64,000 nt of DNA from contig NZ_LAPT01000077.1 in NCBI RefSeq assembly GCF_003194385.1, positions 1-64,000 on the forward strand, given 5' to 3'. Source of the stretch: Pokkaliibacter plantistimulans (GTDB lineage Bacteria; Pseudomonadota; Gammaproteobacteria; Pseudomonadales; Balneatricaceae). How positions within the stretch are numbered: the first letter of the stretch is position 1; each line of letters begins with the position of its first letter. The position numbers were made by a program, and so were the translations under genes. The notes beneath the pieces are model-generated. The model saw only the letters and a list, made by a program, of their open reading frames with translations. It did no database searches and was not told where the DNA came from. Shown here piece after piece: positions 17,268-25,736 of this stretch.

Positions 17268-18524
17268 ATGAAAGGAAAAGTGGTAGTCATTGGTGGCGGC
17301 ATGGTGGGTGTGTGCTGTGCCTGGTTCTTATTGAAGCGTGGCTGGCAAGTGACGCTGGTGGAGCGGCGTGAAATTGGCGTAGAAACCTCCTATGGCAATG
17401 CCGGAGTGATTACCCGAGGCTCTATTCTGCCGTTGAATAATCCACGACTGTGGAAGAGCTTGCCCGGCTATCTGGGGAACCACTCTGCGGCGGTACGTTA
17501 CGACCCCCTGTATCTGGCTCGCCACAGCTGGTGGCTGGCACGTTTTCTGGCCAATGCCCGTGATGAACAGACATTGCGCGCTGCGGCAGCGCTGAATGAG
17601 CTGATGACGCGTGCCTTACCAGTTCATAAAGCGCTGATGCAGGAGGCGGATGTGTTGCCACGCCTGCGGGAAAATGGCTGGCTCAAGCTCTATCGCCATG
17701 CCGAACGTTTCGACTCCAGTGCCTACGAGCGCCGGATCTACGATCATTTCGGCGTCAGCTATCAGATCGTGGAACGCGAACAGATCCAGGCGCTGGAACC
17801 TGCGCTACAACCGATTTTCAACAAGGGCATTCTGGTGACCGATACGGCTTCCGTGGATAACCCGGGCGCGGTGGTTCAGGCCTATGCCGCTGCGTTTGTA
17901 GCGCAGGGCGGCGTGATACGACAGGGGACGGTGACCGATGCACGACAGGTCGGCGGGGAGTTCGTCGTATCCATCCAGCAGGGGGTGAACAGTTTTGCCG
18001 AGCACGCTGACCAGCTGGTGCTGGCTGCCGGCCCATGGAGTAATCAGCTGCTCAAGCCTTATGGCTGGCAGTTGCCGATCTGCTACGAGCGCGGTAGTCA
18101 TTATCACTATCTGCCCCAGGCCGGTGTGTTACCCCATCGACCGTTTTATGACGTCGAGTCTGCTTATGTGATGACGCCGACCGACAACGGTGTGCGGGTG
18201 ACTTCCGGAAGCCATCTGTTGGACATCGCCAGGCAGGCAGAACCCTTGCAGTTGCAACAGGTATTGCCACGAGTGCAGGAGGCTTTGCCTCTGGCGTCTC
18301 AGCCGGTTTCACCGCTCTGGCAGGGAAACAGGCCATCAACGCCGGATGCTTTGCCCATTCTTGGCGCCTTGCCGGGTGTGCCGGGCGTCTGGCTGGCGAC
18401 GGGGCATCAGCATGTCGGTTTCAGTACCGGCCCTGTCAGTGCCAAGGCGCTGGCTGCATTGATTGATGGTGAGCAGCCGGAGTTTGACATGCGACCGTTC
18501 TCACCATCGCGGTTTCGGTTTTGA
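17268..18524 (+). CDS. FAD-dependent D-amino acid dehydrogenase-like oxidoreductase (DadA family)
   Basis: Predicted FAD enzyme that oxidatively deaminates a D-amino acid or imino acid. The dinucleotide-binding motif KVVVIGGGMVGVCCAWFL starts at residue 4. ETSYGNAGVITRGSILPL follows, a DadA-type FAD-contact segment, and the C-terminal ATGHQHVGFSTGPVSAKAL closes the FAD site. I start at ATG 17268 (418 residues), where the Rossmann motif begins at the usual distance; the longer frame to 17193 adds 25 residues with no family match. AGG is 5 bases upstream. The gene lies beside a racemase-family gene and upstream of a membrane transporter, so it is probably not the general alanine catabolism enzyme. 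Confidence 0.85.
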   Translation: MKGKVVVIGGGMVGVCCAWFLLKRGWQVTLVERREIGVETSYGNAGVITRGSILPLNNPRLWKSLPGYLGNHSAAVRYDPLYLARHSWWLARFLANARDEQTLRAAAALNELMTRALPVHKALMQEADVLPRLRENGWLKLYRHAERFDSSAYERRIYDHFGVSYQIVEREQIQALEPALQPIFNKGILVTDTASVDNPGAVVQAYAAAFVAQGGVIRQGTVTDARQVGGEFVVSIQQGVNSFAEHADQLVLAAGPWSNQLLKPYGWQLPICYERGSHYHYLPQAGVLPHRPFYDVESAYVMTPTDNGVRVTSGSHLLDIARQAEPLQLQQVLPRVQEALPLASQPVSPLWQGNRPSTPDALPILGALPGVPGVWLATGHQHVGFSTGPVSAKALAALIDGEQPEFDMRPFSPSRFRF

Positions 18525-18615
18525 GACCGGCCAGGTCTGAAGGGTAGTTGCGTGTCTGTAATACAGATGTCTGCCAGGTAGGGAGTGGTCGTCCGTGAAC
18601 CAGGGAGTGACAGGT

Positions 18616-19893
18616 ATGCGCAGGCAGGTTGCCGCCTACGCTATTTTTGCCGGGATCGTCTTGAGTTGTCTCAGCGCTTGGCCGGGATCGCCAGTGCCGA
18701 TCTGGACTGCCGGGCTGTGCCTGTGGGGAGGAGCGCTGTTACTGGCTGCTAATGTCGCCTCCCGCAACTTGCGCCAGTCGCTGGTGCTGATGGCCGTCGG
18801 CCTCGCGGGGATAGGATATGGCGCGCTGCATGGTCAGCCTCTGACGCTGGAGACCTTTCTGTCGGCCAATGTCAGTCTGGTAGGTATGGTTGCGGCAGTC
18901 AGCTTTCTTGCCCTGATCGCGCCGACCAGCACGCTAGTACGTCAACCCGGTCAGGGAAGGAGCATATTCACAACGTTGCTCGGGGTACATCTGTTCGGTT
19001 CGGTCATCAACATGTCTGCTGCCTTTATTTTTGGTGACCGCATGGCCGCAGGTGGCAAGCTTAATCTCGGGCAGTCACTGATTCTCAGCCGGGCATCCTC
19101 ACTGGGAGCATTCTGGTCGCCGTTTTACGCTGCCATGGCGGTGGGGCTCAGCGTAGCGCCACATGCCAATGTCTTTCAGGTAATGTTAACGGGTATTCCG
19201 CTGGCGATATTGGGGATGGGGCTCTCCTTCTGGCAGTTGCAGCATAATGCCGAGAGCATGGATATTCAGGGAGTCCCCGTTTCCTTTGCGGCTCTGGCCC
19301 TGCCCATGAGTATGGCCGCTGCGGTACTGCTGCTACATCATTGCTACCCACCGCTGCCTATTCTAACTCTGATTACCTTGCTTGCTCCGCTCATGGCCGT
19401 GATGGTCGGGCTGCACAGAAGTGCTGGGCAGGTGCGGGTGGTAGTGCAGCGTGTCAGCGGCCATATCGAAGACAGGCTGCCACGGATGGTGAATGAAATA
19501 CTGCTGTTCCTGTCCGCCGGGTTGCTGACTCAGGGCGGGAAGGCGGTCATCGCTGGCTTGGGCGACTGGCGGCTGTTTGACAGCTTTGCTGGTGTGCAGG
19601 CGGTCATCATGTATCTGGCTATTGTTGCCAGCTCATTACTCGGGCTGCATCCGATTATCGGCATATCCATGTTTGCCGCGATGCTGAATGGTCTGGATGT
19701 CGATCCCAGCCTGCTGGCGCTGGTGTCCATCTGCTCGTGGGCGGTGGGGACTGCGGTCGGGCCTCTGTCGGGGATCAATCTGGCGCTGTATGGCCGCTAT
19801 GGTATTGATACCTACCAGATTACCCGTCATACCCTGCTGTATGCACTGGCTATGAGTGTGCTGGTTTCGGTCATGCTGTTGTTGGTCAGCTAA
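18616..19893 (+). CDS. Polytopic membrane protein, putative transporter of unassigned family
   Basis: About 425 residues, almost wholly hydrophobic, with around a dozen predicted membrane helices; inner-membrane location is clear. I cannot assign a family with confidence. Segments such as LSRASSLGAFWSPFYAAMAV and SICSWAVGTAVGPLSGINLA, which sit in the two halves with Gly/Ser-rich helix breaks, recall ion-coupled permeases with re-entrant loops. The start is either ATG 18616 (GGGAG 8 bases before) or GTG 18595 (GGGAG 9 bases before). It lies 91 bases after the DadA-like gene in the same direction and ends in a strong hairpin, so both probably form one unit and it may carry the substrate or product. 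Confidence 0.7.
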   Translation: MRRQVAAYAIFAGIVLSCLSAWPGSPVPIWTAGLCLWGGALLLAANVASRNLRQSLVLMAVGLAGIGYGALHGQPLTLETFLSANVSLVGMVAAVSFLALIAPTSTLVRQPGQGRSIFTTLLGVHLFGSVINMSAAFIFGDRMAAGGKLNLGQSLILSRASSLGAFWSPFYAAMAVGLSVAPHANVFQVMLTGIPLAILGMGLSFWQLQHNAESMDIQGVPVSFAALALPMSMAAAVLLLHHCYPPLPILTLITLLAPLMAVMVGLHRSAGQVRVVVQRVSGHIEDRLPRMVNEILLFLSAGLLTQGGKAVIAGLGDWRLFDSFAGVQAVIMYLAIVASSLLGLHPIIGISMFAAMLNGLDVDPSLLALVSICSWAVGTAVGPLSGINLALYGRYGIDTYQITRHTLLYALAMSVLVSVMLLLVS

Positions 19894-19916
19894 GGTGTTT
19901 CAGCGAAGGGGAGCGC

Positions 19917-19946
19917 TACAGCAAGCCTGCAAGCAGGCTTGCTGTA
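19917..19946. terminator. Bidirectional terminator
   Basis: A perfect 13-bp stem (19917-19929 with 19934-19946) with a CAAG loop sits between the convergent membrane-protein gene and the DUF2750 gene. Confidence 0.7.
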
Positions 19947-19958
19947 CAAGGCAACTGA

Positions 19959-20345
19959 TCAGCTCAACGCTTCCTGCAGTGATGTAGCCAGCTCTTCAGG
20001 GGTAACGACCACACCATCTTCATCATCACCCGGGAATACTGCCAGCAGGGTGCCATCTTTCTTCATGCCGGGGATCCAGCGCGTCATCCATTCGTCCAGT
20101 TCGATAGCTTTGGGCTGACAATCGGCCCAGTCACCGGTCGCCCAGGCTGAGGCATAGTCAGGATGTGGCCAGATGGGCAGACAGGATTCGTCATCCTCGG
20201 TCATCAGTACGACCCAGCCATCCTCGCTGTACAGGCTCCATACCTCACCAAAGTCGGCCACCTTGTCGATCAGGTGCTGGTAACGCTGATCGGCTTTCAT
20301 GCCGAGCACCTTGGTGTAGTCTTTTTTGTTCAGGGGATATGCCAT
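19959..20345 (-). CDS. DUF2750 domain-containing protein
   Basis: Small acidic cytoplasmic protein, 128 residues, of unknown function. The pattern QRYQHLIDKVADFGEVWSLY, then DGWVVLMTEDDE and LPIWPHPDYASAWATGDW, matches the DUF2750 family as I know it. It has no signal peptide or membrane segment. It is transcribed divergently from the HIT-family gene with 230 bp between the starts, and alone. No function can be inferred from its neighbours. Confidence 0.8.
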   Translation of the reverse strand: MAYPLNKKDYTKVLGMKADQRYQHLIDKVADFGEVWSLYSEDGWVVLMTEDDESCLPIWPHPDYASAWATGDWADCQPKAIELDEWMTRWIPGMKKDGTLLAVFPGDDEDGVVVTPEELATSLQEALS

Positions 20346-20575
20346 GGGATGATCCTGCTGGAGTTAAAGTGTGGTCTGACAGCCGGTCTGATGCCGTCAC
20401 AGGCTAGCAAATGCTGCTGAGTGTGCGGGAGGCGCTGGGGTATGGCAAGGAGTTCATCGGGGTGATCCGCTGCATGGCGGATCGATATACGGAAGTGAGC
20501 TATGGTAGAGTGCCAAAATCAGTGCTGTAGCCGATCCTGACCATCTGTTATTTCACGTTATAAAAAGAGTGTCTT

Positions 20576-20935
20576 ATGACTATTTTCAGCAAAATTATCG
20601 CCCGTGAGATTCCCGCCGACATCGTTTATGAGGATGACCACGTACTGGCCTTTCGCGATATCAACCCACAGGCTCCCCTGCACCTGCTGATTATTCCCAA
20701 ACAGGAAATCCCTACGATCAACGATATTGAAGAGCAGCATGAAGTGCTGATTGGCAAACTGTTTACGGCTGCTGCCCGCATTGCCAAAGCGGAGGGCATT
20801 GCCGAGGACGGCTATCGTGTGGTGATGAACTGCAACCAGCATGGTGGCCAGACGGTTTACCACGTGCACCTTCACATGCTGGGCGGTAAGCCGATGGGGT
20901 GGCCACCTTATACCGAGCACATGAAGCAGGGCTGA
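20576..20935 (+). CDS. hinT: HIT family purine nucleoside phosphoramidase (HinT-like)
   Basis: Predicted to hydrolyse AMP-lysine/aminoacyl-adenylate-type phosphoramidates. The 119-residue protein carries the histidine triad HVHLHM, with His at 96, 98 and 100, and the N-terminal [18 protein letters not shown] typical of the HinT branch. Cytoplasmic. It is monocistronic by appearance; the next gene is about 250 bp away behind an operator array. Confidence 0.92.
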   Translation: MTIFSKIIAREIPADIVYEDDHVLAFRDINPQAPLHLLIIPKQEIPTINDIEEQHEVLIGKLFTAAARIAKAEGIAEDGYRVVMNCNQHGGQTVYHVHLHMLGGKPMGWPPYTEHMKQG

Positions 20936-21034
20936 AGAGTGATGGCTCAGCGGAGCCGGATCAAACGCTGAGCAAATTATATTCATCAATGGCACCGTCG
21001 GGGCTTGATGCCCGACAGGTGCACTTGTACTCTA

Positions 21035-21103
21035 GTTGTGCGTTGCACAATAGAGAGGTTGTGCGTTGCACAATAGAGAGGTTGTGCGTTGTACAATAGA
21101 GGC
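21035..21103. promoter_or_regulatory. Three tandem 23-bp repeats, each with a TTGTGC-N3-GCACAA palindrome (operator array)
   Basis: Three contiguous units begin at 21035, 21058 and 21081. Each holds the 15-bp palindrome TTGTGCGTTGCACAA (21036-21050, 21059-21073), or TTGTGCGTTGTACAA in the third (21082-21096). Units 1 and 2 are identical. The exact 23-bp period puts the dimer sites just over two helical turns apart. The last unit contains a TACAAT -10-like hexamer (21092-21097). The TGC-N3-GCA core resembles the CTGC-N3-GCAG operator I recall for PhaR of polyhydroxyalkanoate-producing bacteria. The array lies 83 bp before the phosphotransacylase start. Confidence 0.75.
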
Positions 21104-21185
21104 AGTTTGTAACGTTTTTGATCGATCCAGAAGTACCGGGCGTTATGCCTACCTCCCCCGCCACCTTGTGTCTATGGGAGTACGT

Positions 21186-22127
21186 ATGTCCTTCAGTATT
21201 CTTAATGCTCCGGCCCATGGCCAGCTGGAGTATTTCATTGATCTGGCCAGACAAACGGCCCCCATGCCCACTGCCATTATTCATCCGGTGGATGACAACA
21301 GTTTGCAGGCCGCCCTGGAGGCTCATCAACAACGCCTGATTGAGGCTGTACTGGTCGGGCCGCGGCAGAAAATCGAGGCCTGTGCCGAGCGCTGTGATCT
21401 GGATATCTCGGCACTGCGGCTGGTCGATGTGCCACACAGCCATGCTGCCGCCGCAGAGGCCTGTACGCTGGTGCACCGGCAGGAAGTCAGGGCGCTGATG
21501 AAAGGCGGGCTGTCTACTGACGAGGTGCTCAGTGCCGTACTCGATAAAAGTAACGGCATTCGTACTGATCGGCGCCTCAGCCATCTGTTTGTGTTCGATG
21601 TCCCGCTTTATCCCAAACCCCTGTTTCTCACCGATGCCGCCATCAATATCAGCCCTTCCCTGGCAGACAAGAAAGACATGGTGCAGAACGCTATCGATTT
21701 CTGTCTGGCCCTCGGTATCGCTCAGCCCAAGGTTGCCATTCTGGCTGCGGTAGAGAAGGTTAATCCCAAGATGCAAAGCACGCTGGATGCAGCGGCACTG
21801 TGTAAGATGGCTGACCGTGGTCAGATCTGTGGTGGGCTGCTGGATGGCCCGCTGGCACTGGACAATGCCATTTCTGCCGAGGCCGCCGCAGACAAGCATA
21901 TTCGCTCAGCGGTGGCGGGAGATGTTGATATCCTGCTGGCACCTGATCTTGAGGCGGCCAATATGCTGGGCAAACAGCTGATCTATCTGGCAGGGGCCAA
22001 GTCAGCGGGACTGGTGCTGGGAGCGCAGGTGCCACTCATTCTTACCAGTCGAGCAGAGAAAACCCAGGGGCGTCTGGCTTCCTGTGCTCTGGCCGCGTTG
22101 TTTATGCAGCCAAAGGAGGCAGCATAA
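21186..22127 (+). CDS. Phosphate acetyl/butyryltransferase (short Pta/Ptb type)
   Basis: Predicted to exchange the CoA of a short acyl-CoA for phosphate, giving acyl phosphate for the kinase encoded next. The 313-residue protein is the short catalytic form without the N-terminal regulatory domain of E. coli Pta. The C-terminal part, with GGLLDGPLALDNAIS, DVDILLAPDLEAANMLGKQL and SAGLVLGAQVPLILTSR, closely follows phosphate butyryltransferase. I start at ATG 21186, with GGGAG 5 bases upstream; the longer frame begins inside the operator repeats. It overlaps ackA by one base (TAATG). Whether acetyl or butyryl is preferred cannot be told. Regulation by the operator array upstream is likely. Confidence 0.88.
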   Translation: MSFSILNAPAHGQLEYFIDLARQTAPMPTAIIHPVDDNSLQAALEAHQQRLIEAVLVGPRQKIEACAERCDLDISALRLVDVPHSHAAAAEACTLVHRQEVRALMKGGLSTDEVLSAVLDKSNGIRTDRRLSHLFVFDVPLYPKPLFLTDAAINISPSLADKKDMVQNAIDFCLALGIAQPKVAILAAVEKVNPKMQSTLDAAALCKMADRGQICGGLLDGPLALDNAISAEAAADKHIRSAVAGDVDILLAPDLEAANMLGKQLIYLAGAKSAGLVLGAQVPLILTSRAEKTQGRLASCALAALFMQPKEAA

Positions 22128-23326
22128 TGCGAATTCTGACTCTCAATGCTGGCTCTTCCAGCGTCAAGGCGAGCCTGTTCGTTTACCGTGACCAGCAGTG
22201 GTTGTGTGAGCTGACGTACCAACTCAGCCAGCTCAACGACAGCCCACGGGTACGCTGGCATTGGCATGACCAGGTGGAAAATAACCAGCTGTTGTCATGG
22301 AAGAGTCTACCGCTGGAAATGCGCCACAGTGCTGCGTTGTCGCAGGTGATCGGGCTGGTTAAGGACGCCGGACTGTTGGAGGAAGTGGCAGCCGTAGCTC
22401 ATCGGGTCGTGCACGGAGGTAGCCAGTTCACCAGGCCTGTCATTGTGGATAAAGAGGTCATGCAGCAACTGGGGGCACTTGAGCCTCTGGCCCCGCTGCA
22501 CCAGCCCTACAATCTGAATCTTATTCGACTGGCACAGGAAGCGTTGCCGAATGTGCCGCAGGTTGCCTGTTTTGACACCATGTTCCATGCCGGACAGCCC
22601 CGCATGGCACGACTGATGGCCATTCCGCGCAAGTATCTCGATCAGGGGGTGCTGCGCTATGGCTTTCACGGCCTGTCCTACGAGTACGTCTATTCCCGAT
22701 TACAGGAACTGGCTTCCCGTCAGGCGGACGGACGGGTGATTATTTGCCATCTGGGCGCTGGATCCAGTATGTGCGCTATCCAGCACGGGCAAAGTGTTTC
22801 GACCTCCATGGGCTTTACTGCACTGGAAGGGCTGCCGATGGGTACCCGCTGTGGCCAGATTGATCCGGGGGTGCTGGTACATCTGCTGCGTGAGGAGCAG
22901 TGGGATGCTGACCAGCTGGAGCGTTTTCTCTACAAGGAGTGCGGTTGGCTGGGACTGTCTGGGGGCATCAGTAGCGACATGGTCAAACTGCATCAGGCGG
23001 GCGTGCCTGAGGCCGAGGAGGCCATCGATTATTTCGTGCATGCCTGTGTGAAGGAAATAGGCAGTCTCACCGCCGTGTTGCGTGGACTGGACGCCATCGT
23101 GTTCACTGCCGGTGTGGGTGAGCATGACGCCGTGATCCGGGAAAAAATTCTCTCGCAATTAGGCTGGCTCGGTGTCGATTGGGATACGGACGCCAACCAG
23201 CAGCATCGACACTGTGCTCACAAGCCAACCAGCCGGGTCGGTGTGTGGATCATACCAACCAACGAAGAAATGATGCTGGCAGAGCACGGCAGTCGGGCAG
23301 TCAAGGCGTTACGCCTGTTCAAGTGA
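22127..23326 (+). CDS. ackA: Acetate kinase (acetate/propionate/butyrate kinase family)
   Basis: Predicted to convert acyl phosphate plus ADP to carboxylate plus ATP, completing the phosphotransacylase pathway. The 399-residue protein has the ASKHA kinase motifs LNAGSSSVKASLF at the N-terminus, AHRVVHGGSQF, RYGFHGLSYEYV, HLGAGSSMCAIQ and the acetate kinase signature MGFTALEGLPMGTRCGQIDP. It is translationally coupled to the upstream gene through a TAATG overlap. The operon ends about 100 bp before a long imperfect stem-loop. Confidence 0.93.
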   Translation: MRILTLNAGSSSVKASLFVYRDQQWLCELTYQLSQLNDSPRVRWHWHDQVENNQLLSWKSLPLEMRHSAALSQVIGLVKDAGLLEEVAAVAHRVVHGGSQFTRPVIVDKEVMQQLGALEPLAPLHQPYNLNLIRLAQEALPNVPQVACFDTMFHAGQPRMARLMAIPRKYLDQGVLRYGFHGLSYEYVYSRLQELASRQADGRVIICHLGAGSSMCAIQHGQSVSTSMGFTALEGLPMGTRCGQIDPGVLVHLLREEQWDADQLERFLYKECGWLGLSGGISSDMVKLHQAGVPEAEEAIDYFVHACVKEIGSLTAVLRGLDAIVFTAGVGEHDAVIREKILSQLGWLGVDWDTDANQQHRHCAHKPTSRVGVWIIPTNEEMMLAEHGSRAVKALRLFK

Positions 23327-23432
23327 TCTCCTGACTGCTCTTCATTTAGCGATAGCCCGGTTGTGCGCGGGTTGTTGTTGAACATCTGGCCTCTTTCAAT
23401 CCCTCGCTCGCCAGCTACAATCAGGTGACCTG

Positions 23433-23475
23433 TTGTTGGCCGTCATGCGTGAACATGTACGATGACCGCCAACAA
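23433..23475 (+). terminator. Imperfect stem-loop downstream of ackA
   Basis: A 14-nt arm (23433-23446) pairs with 23462-23475 with one C-C mismatch across a 15-nt loop. There is no clear T-tract, so this may be a weak terminator or another inverted-repeat site. Confidence 0.45.
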
Positions 23476-23596
23476 AATCTGACGATGCATATTGGCTGAT
23501 GCTTCTGCCCTGCGCCCAGTGTGATTCAGGAGGGGAAGGGGGCGGATAAGCCAGCGCTCAAGGTATGCGTCACCTTGCCAGGATGCCCAGACCAAA

Positions 23597-24748
23597 ATGA
23601 ATTATCCATCGAGTAAACTGCCCCAGGTTGGTACGACCATCTTTACCCGCATGTCACAGCTGGCGGCAGAGCAGGGTGCAATCAACTTATCGCAGGGGTT
23701 TCCCGATTTCGATGGCCCGGCACTGCTGAAGGAACGGGTCTGTCACTATCTGCTCAATGGTCACAATCAGTATGCGCCGATGACGGGTGTTCCTGCCCTG
23801 CGTCAGGCCATCGCCAGCAAGATCAAGTCGTTATACAGCTACAGTGCCAATGCAGACAGCGAAATCACGGTGACCTCTGGGGCGACGGAGGCTATCTTTG
23901 CCGCCATTGCTGCCCTCGTTGGCCCGGGTGATGAAGTCATCGTGTTTGACCCAGCCTATGATTGCTATGAACCAGCGATCAGCCTCAATGGTGGCATTAC
24001 CCACCATCTGCCCTTGCTGCCCCCCCATTTCGTCATTGACTGGGATCGCCTGAAAGACGCGCTGCACCGCAAAACGCGTATGGTGATTGTGAATAACCCT
24101 CACAATCCGACCGGAGCCGTGTTCAGCCGTGCGGATCTGGATACGCTGGCCGAACTGCTGCGTGGCAGTGATACGCTGCTGCTGGGCGATGAAGTCTATG
24201 AGCACATTGTGTTTGACGGCCAGCCTCATCTGAGTTTGCTCTGCCATCCAGAGCTGGCGCAGCGTTCGGTGGTCGTGTCGTCATTTGGCAAAACCTATCA
24301 CACCACGGGCTGGAAGGTAGGCTATGTCGTCGCCCCCGCGTTATTGTCGGCCGAGGTGCGCAAGGTGCATCAGTACCTGACGTTCAGCACCAGTACGCCG
24401 TTCCAGCTGGGGCTGGCCGATTTTCTGGAGGCGGAGCCGGATCACTATCTGCAGTTGCCGAACTTTTATCAGGCCAAGCGTGATGAGTTCTGTCAGCTGC
24501 TGGCGGGGAGCCGATTCAGGCTGACACCCACGCGGGGGACATACTTCCAGTTGCTCGATTACAGTGCCATCAGTGACAGGGTCGATGTCGAGATGGCTGA
24601 GTGGCTGACTCGTGAAGTGGGGGTGGCGGCTATTCCGATCTCTGTCTTCTATTCGCAGCCACCAGCCGATTTGCGCTGGTTGCGTTTCTGTTTCGCCAAG
24701 GGTTCTGAAACCCTGCAGAAAGCCGCGGAGCGTCTATGCAAGATTTAA
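23597..24748 (+). CDS. PLP-dependent aminotransferase, methionine/glutamine transaminase-like (YbdL type)
   Basis: Class I/II aminotransferase, 383 residues. The substrate-binding segment NNPHNPTG (166-173) and the PLP Schiff-base lysine in SSFGKTYHTTGWK (K232) are intact, and the opening GAINLSQGFPDFDGP is typical of YbdL and kynurenine/glutamine transaminases. It overlaps the next gene, an omega-amidase homolog, by 13 bases. That pairing fits a glutamine/methionine transamination-amidase route in which the keto-amide product is hydrolysed. The role in methionine salvage is inferred. Confidence 0.88.
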   Translation: MNYPSSKLPQVGTTIFTRMSQLAAEQGAINLSQGFPDFDGPALLKERVCHYLLNGHNQYAPMTGVPALRQAIASKIKSLYSYSANADSEITVTSGATEAIFAAIAALVGPGDEVIVFDPAYDCYEPAISLNGGITHHLPLLPPHFVIDWDRLKDALHRKTRMVIVNNPHNPTGAVFSRADLDTLAELLRGSDTLLLGDEVYEHIVFDGQPHLSLLCHPELAQRSVVVSSFGKTYHTTGWKVGYVVAPALLSAEVRKVHQYLTFSTSTPFQLGLADFLEAEPDHYLQLPNFYQAKRDEFCQLLAGSRFRLTPTRGTYFQLLDYSAISDRVDVEMAEWLTREVGVAAIPISVFYSQPPADLRWLRFCFAKGSETLQKAAERLCKI

Positions 24749-25545
24749 CGACTCAGACTGACGGGCGTCAGGATCTGCGGATTGCCATAGTGCAGTCTGC
24801 TCTGGTGTGGCAGGACTGGGCTGCTAACAAAGCGCAGTTCACTGCCAGAATTGAGTCACTGGCGGGGCAGGCCGACGTTATTGTTCTGCCGGAAATGTTC
24901 ACCACCGGATTCAGCATGGATACGGCCACCAGTGCACAAAGCATGGATGGCGACGCGGTGAACTGGATGCGGGCTATGGCAGAAAGCAGTGGTGCGGTGA
25001 TTTGCGGCAGCATGGTCATGGAGGAGCCGGGAGTAGGCTTCACCAACCGTTTCCTGTGGATGCCGCCTGCCGGAGCTTACAGCTACTACGATAAACGGCA
25101 CCTGTTCCGCATGGGGGCAGAGCACCAGCATTACCAGAGTGGCGACCGGCGTGTGGTGATCGATTATCGCGGATGGCGAATCTTGCCGCTGGTCTGTTAC
25201 GACCTGCGTTTCCCGGTGTGGAGCCGTAATCGTCAGGATTACGATCTGATGGTGCTGGTTGCCAACTGGCCAGCCAAGCGCAGTATGCACTGGAAGGTGT
25301 TGAGTCAGGCGCGTGCCATCGAGAACCAGGCCTATGTCGCGGTGTGCAATCGCGTTGGCGAGGATGGCAATGGCTGGTCGTTCAGTGGTGACTCTCGCAT
25401 CATTTCGGCTGAAGGAGAAATCTTGGCTGAGCTGGAGCCAAATGCAGACGGGGTATTGCTGCACACACTGAGCAGTGACAAGCTCACACAGTATCGGGAA
25501 GGCTTTCCCGCCTGGCAGGATGCCGACAGCTTCACGCTGTCCTGA
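24736..25545 (+). CDS. Omega-amidase, nitrilase superfamily (YafV-like)
   Basis: Predicted cytoplasmic amidase hydrolysing alpha-keto-glutaramate or similar keto-amides. The nitrilase triad is visible as E53 (LPEMF), K120 (YDKRHLF) and C154 (LVCYDLRFP). Length is 269 residues. The start at 24736 lies inside the aminotransferase gene and has GGAG 5 bases upstream, so the two are coupled. A clear terminator follows the stop by 19 bases. Confidence 0.9.
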   Translation: MQDLTTQTDGRQDLRIAIVQSALVWQDWAANKAQFTARIESLAGQADVIVLPEMFTTGFSMDTATSAQSMDGDAVNWMRAMAESSGAVICGSMVMEEPGVGFTNRFLWMPPAGAYSYYDKRHLFRMGAEHQHYQSGDRRVVIDYRGWRILPLVCYDLRFPVWSRNRQDYDLMVLVANWPAKRSMHWKVLSQARAIENQAYVAVCNRVGEDGNGWSFSGDSRIISAEGEILAELEPNADGVLLHTLSSDKLTQYREGFPAWQDADSFTLS

Positions 25546-25564
25546 CAGGAGCTACCTTGAACCA

Positions 25565-25589
25565 TTGCTGGCAGTAACACTGCCAGCAA
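25565..25589 (+). terminator. Rho-independent terminator after the omega-amidase gene
   Basis: A perfect 10-bp stem (25565-25574 with 25580-25589) with a 5-nt loop is followed by CCTTCTTCTT. Confidence 0.7.
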
Positions 25590-25736
25590 CCTTCTTCTTA
25601 ATATCCGCCTGTCGCAGAGCGTGTTCACGCTTTGCTGTGCGTTGTGACACGTCGCAGAGATCGATCTCCGCTGTGCTCATTCGGGTATGCTGGCTCATGA
25701 TTTTCCAGCCGCAAACGCCGCTTCGTGTTGGGCCAC

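Noticed and set aside
21035-21103. Possible CRISPR array (three regular repeats)
   Set aside because: The repeats are directly contiguous with no variable spacers, and each is an operator-like palindrome; no cas genes are nearby.
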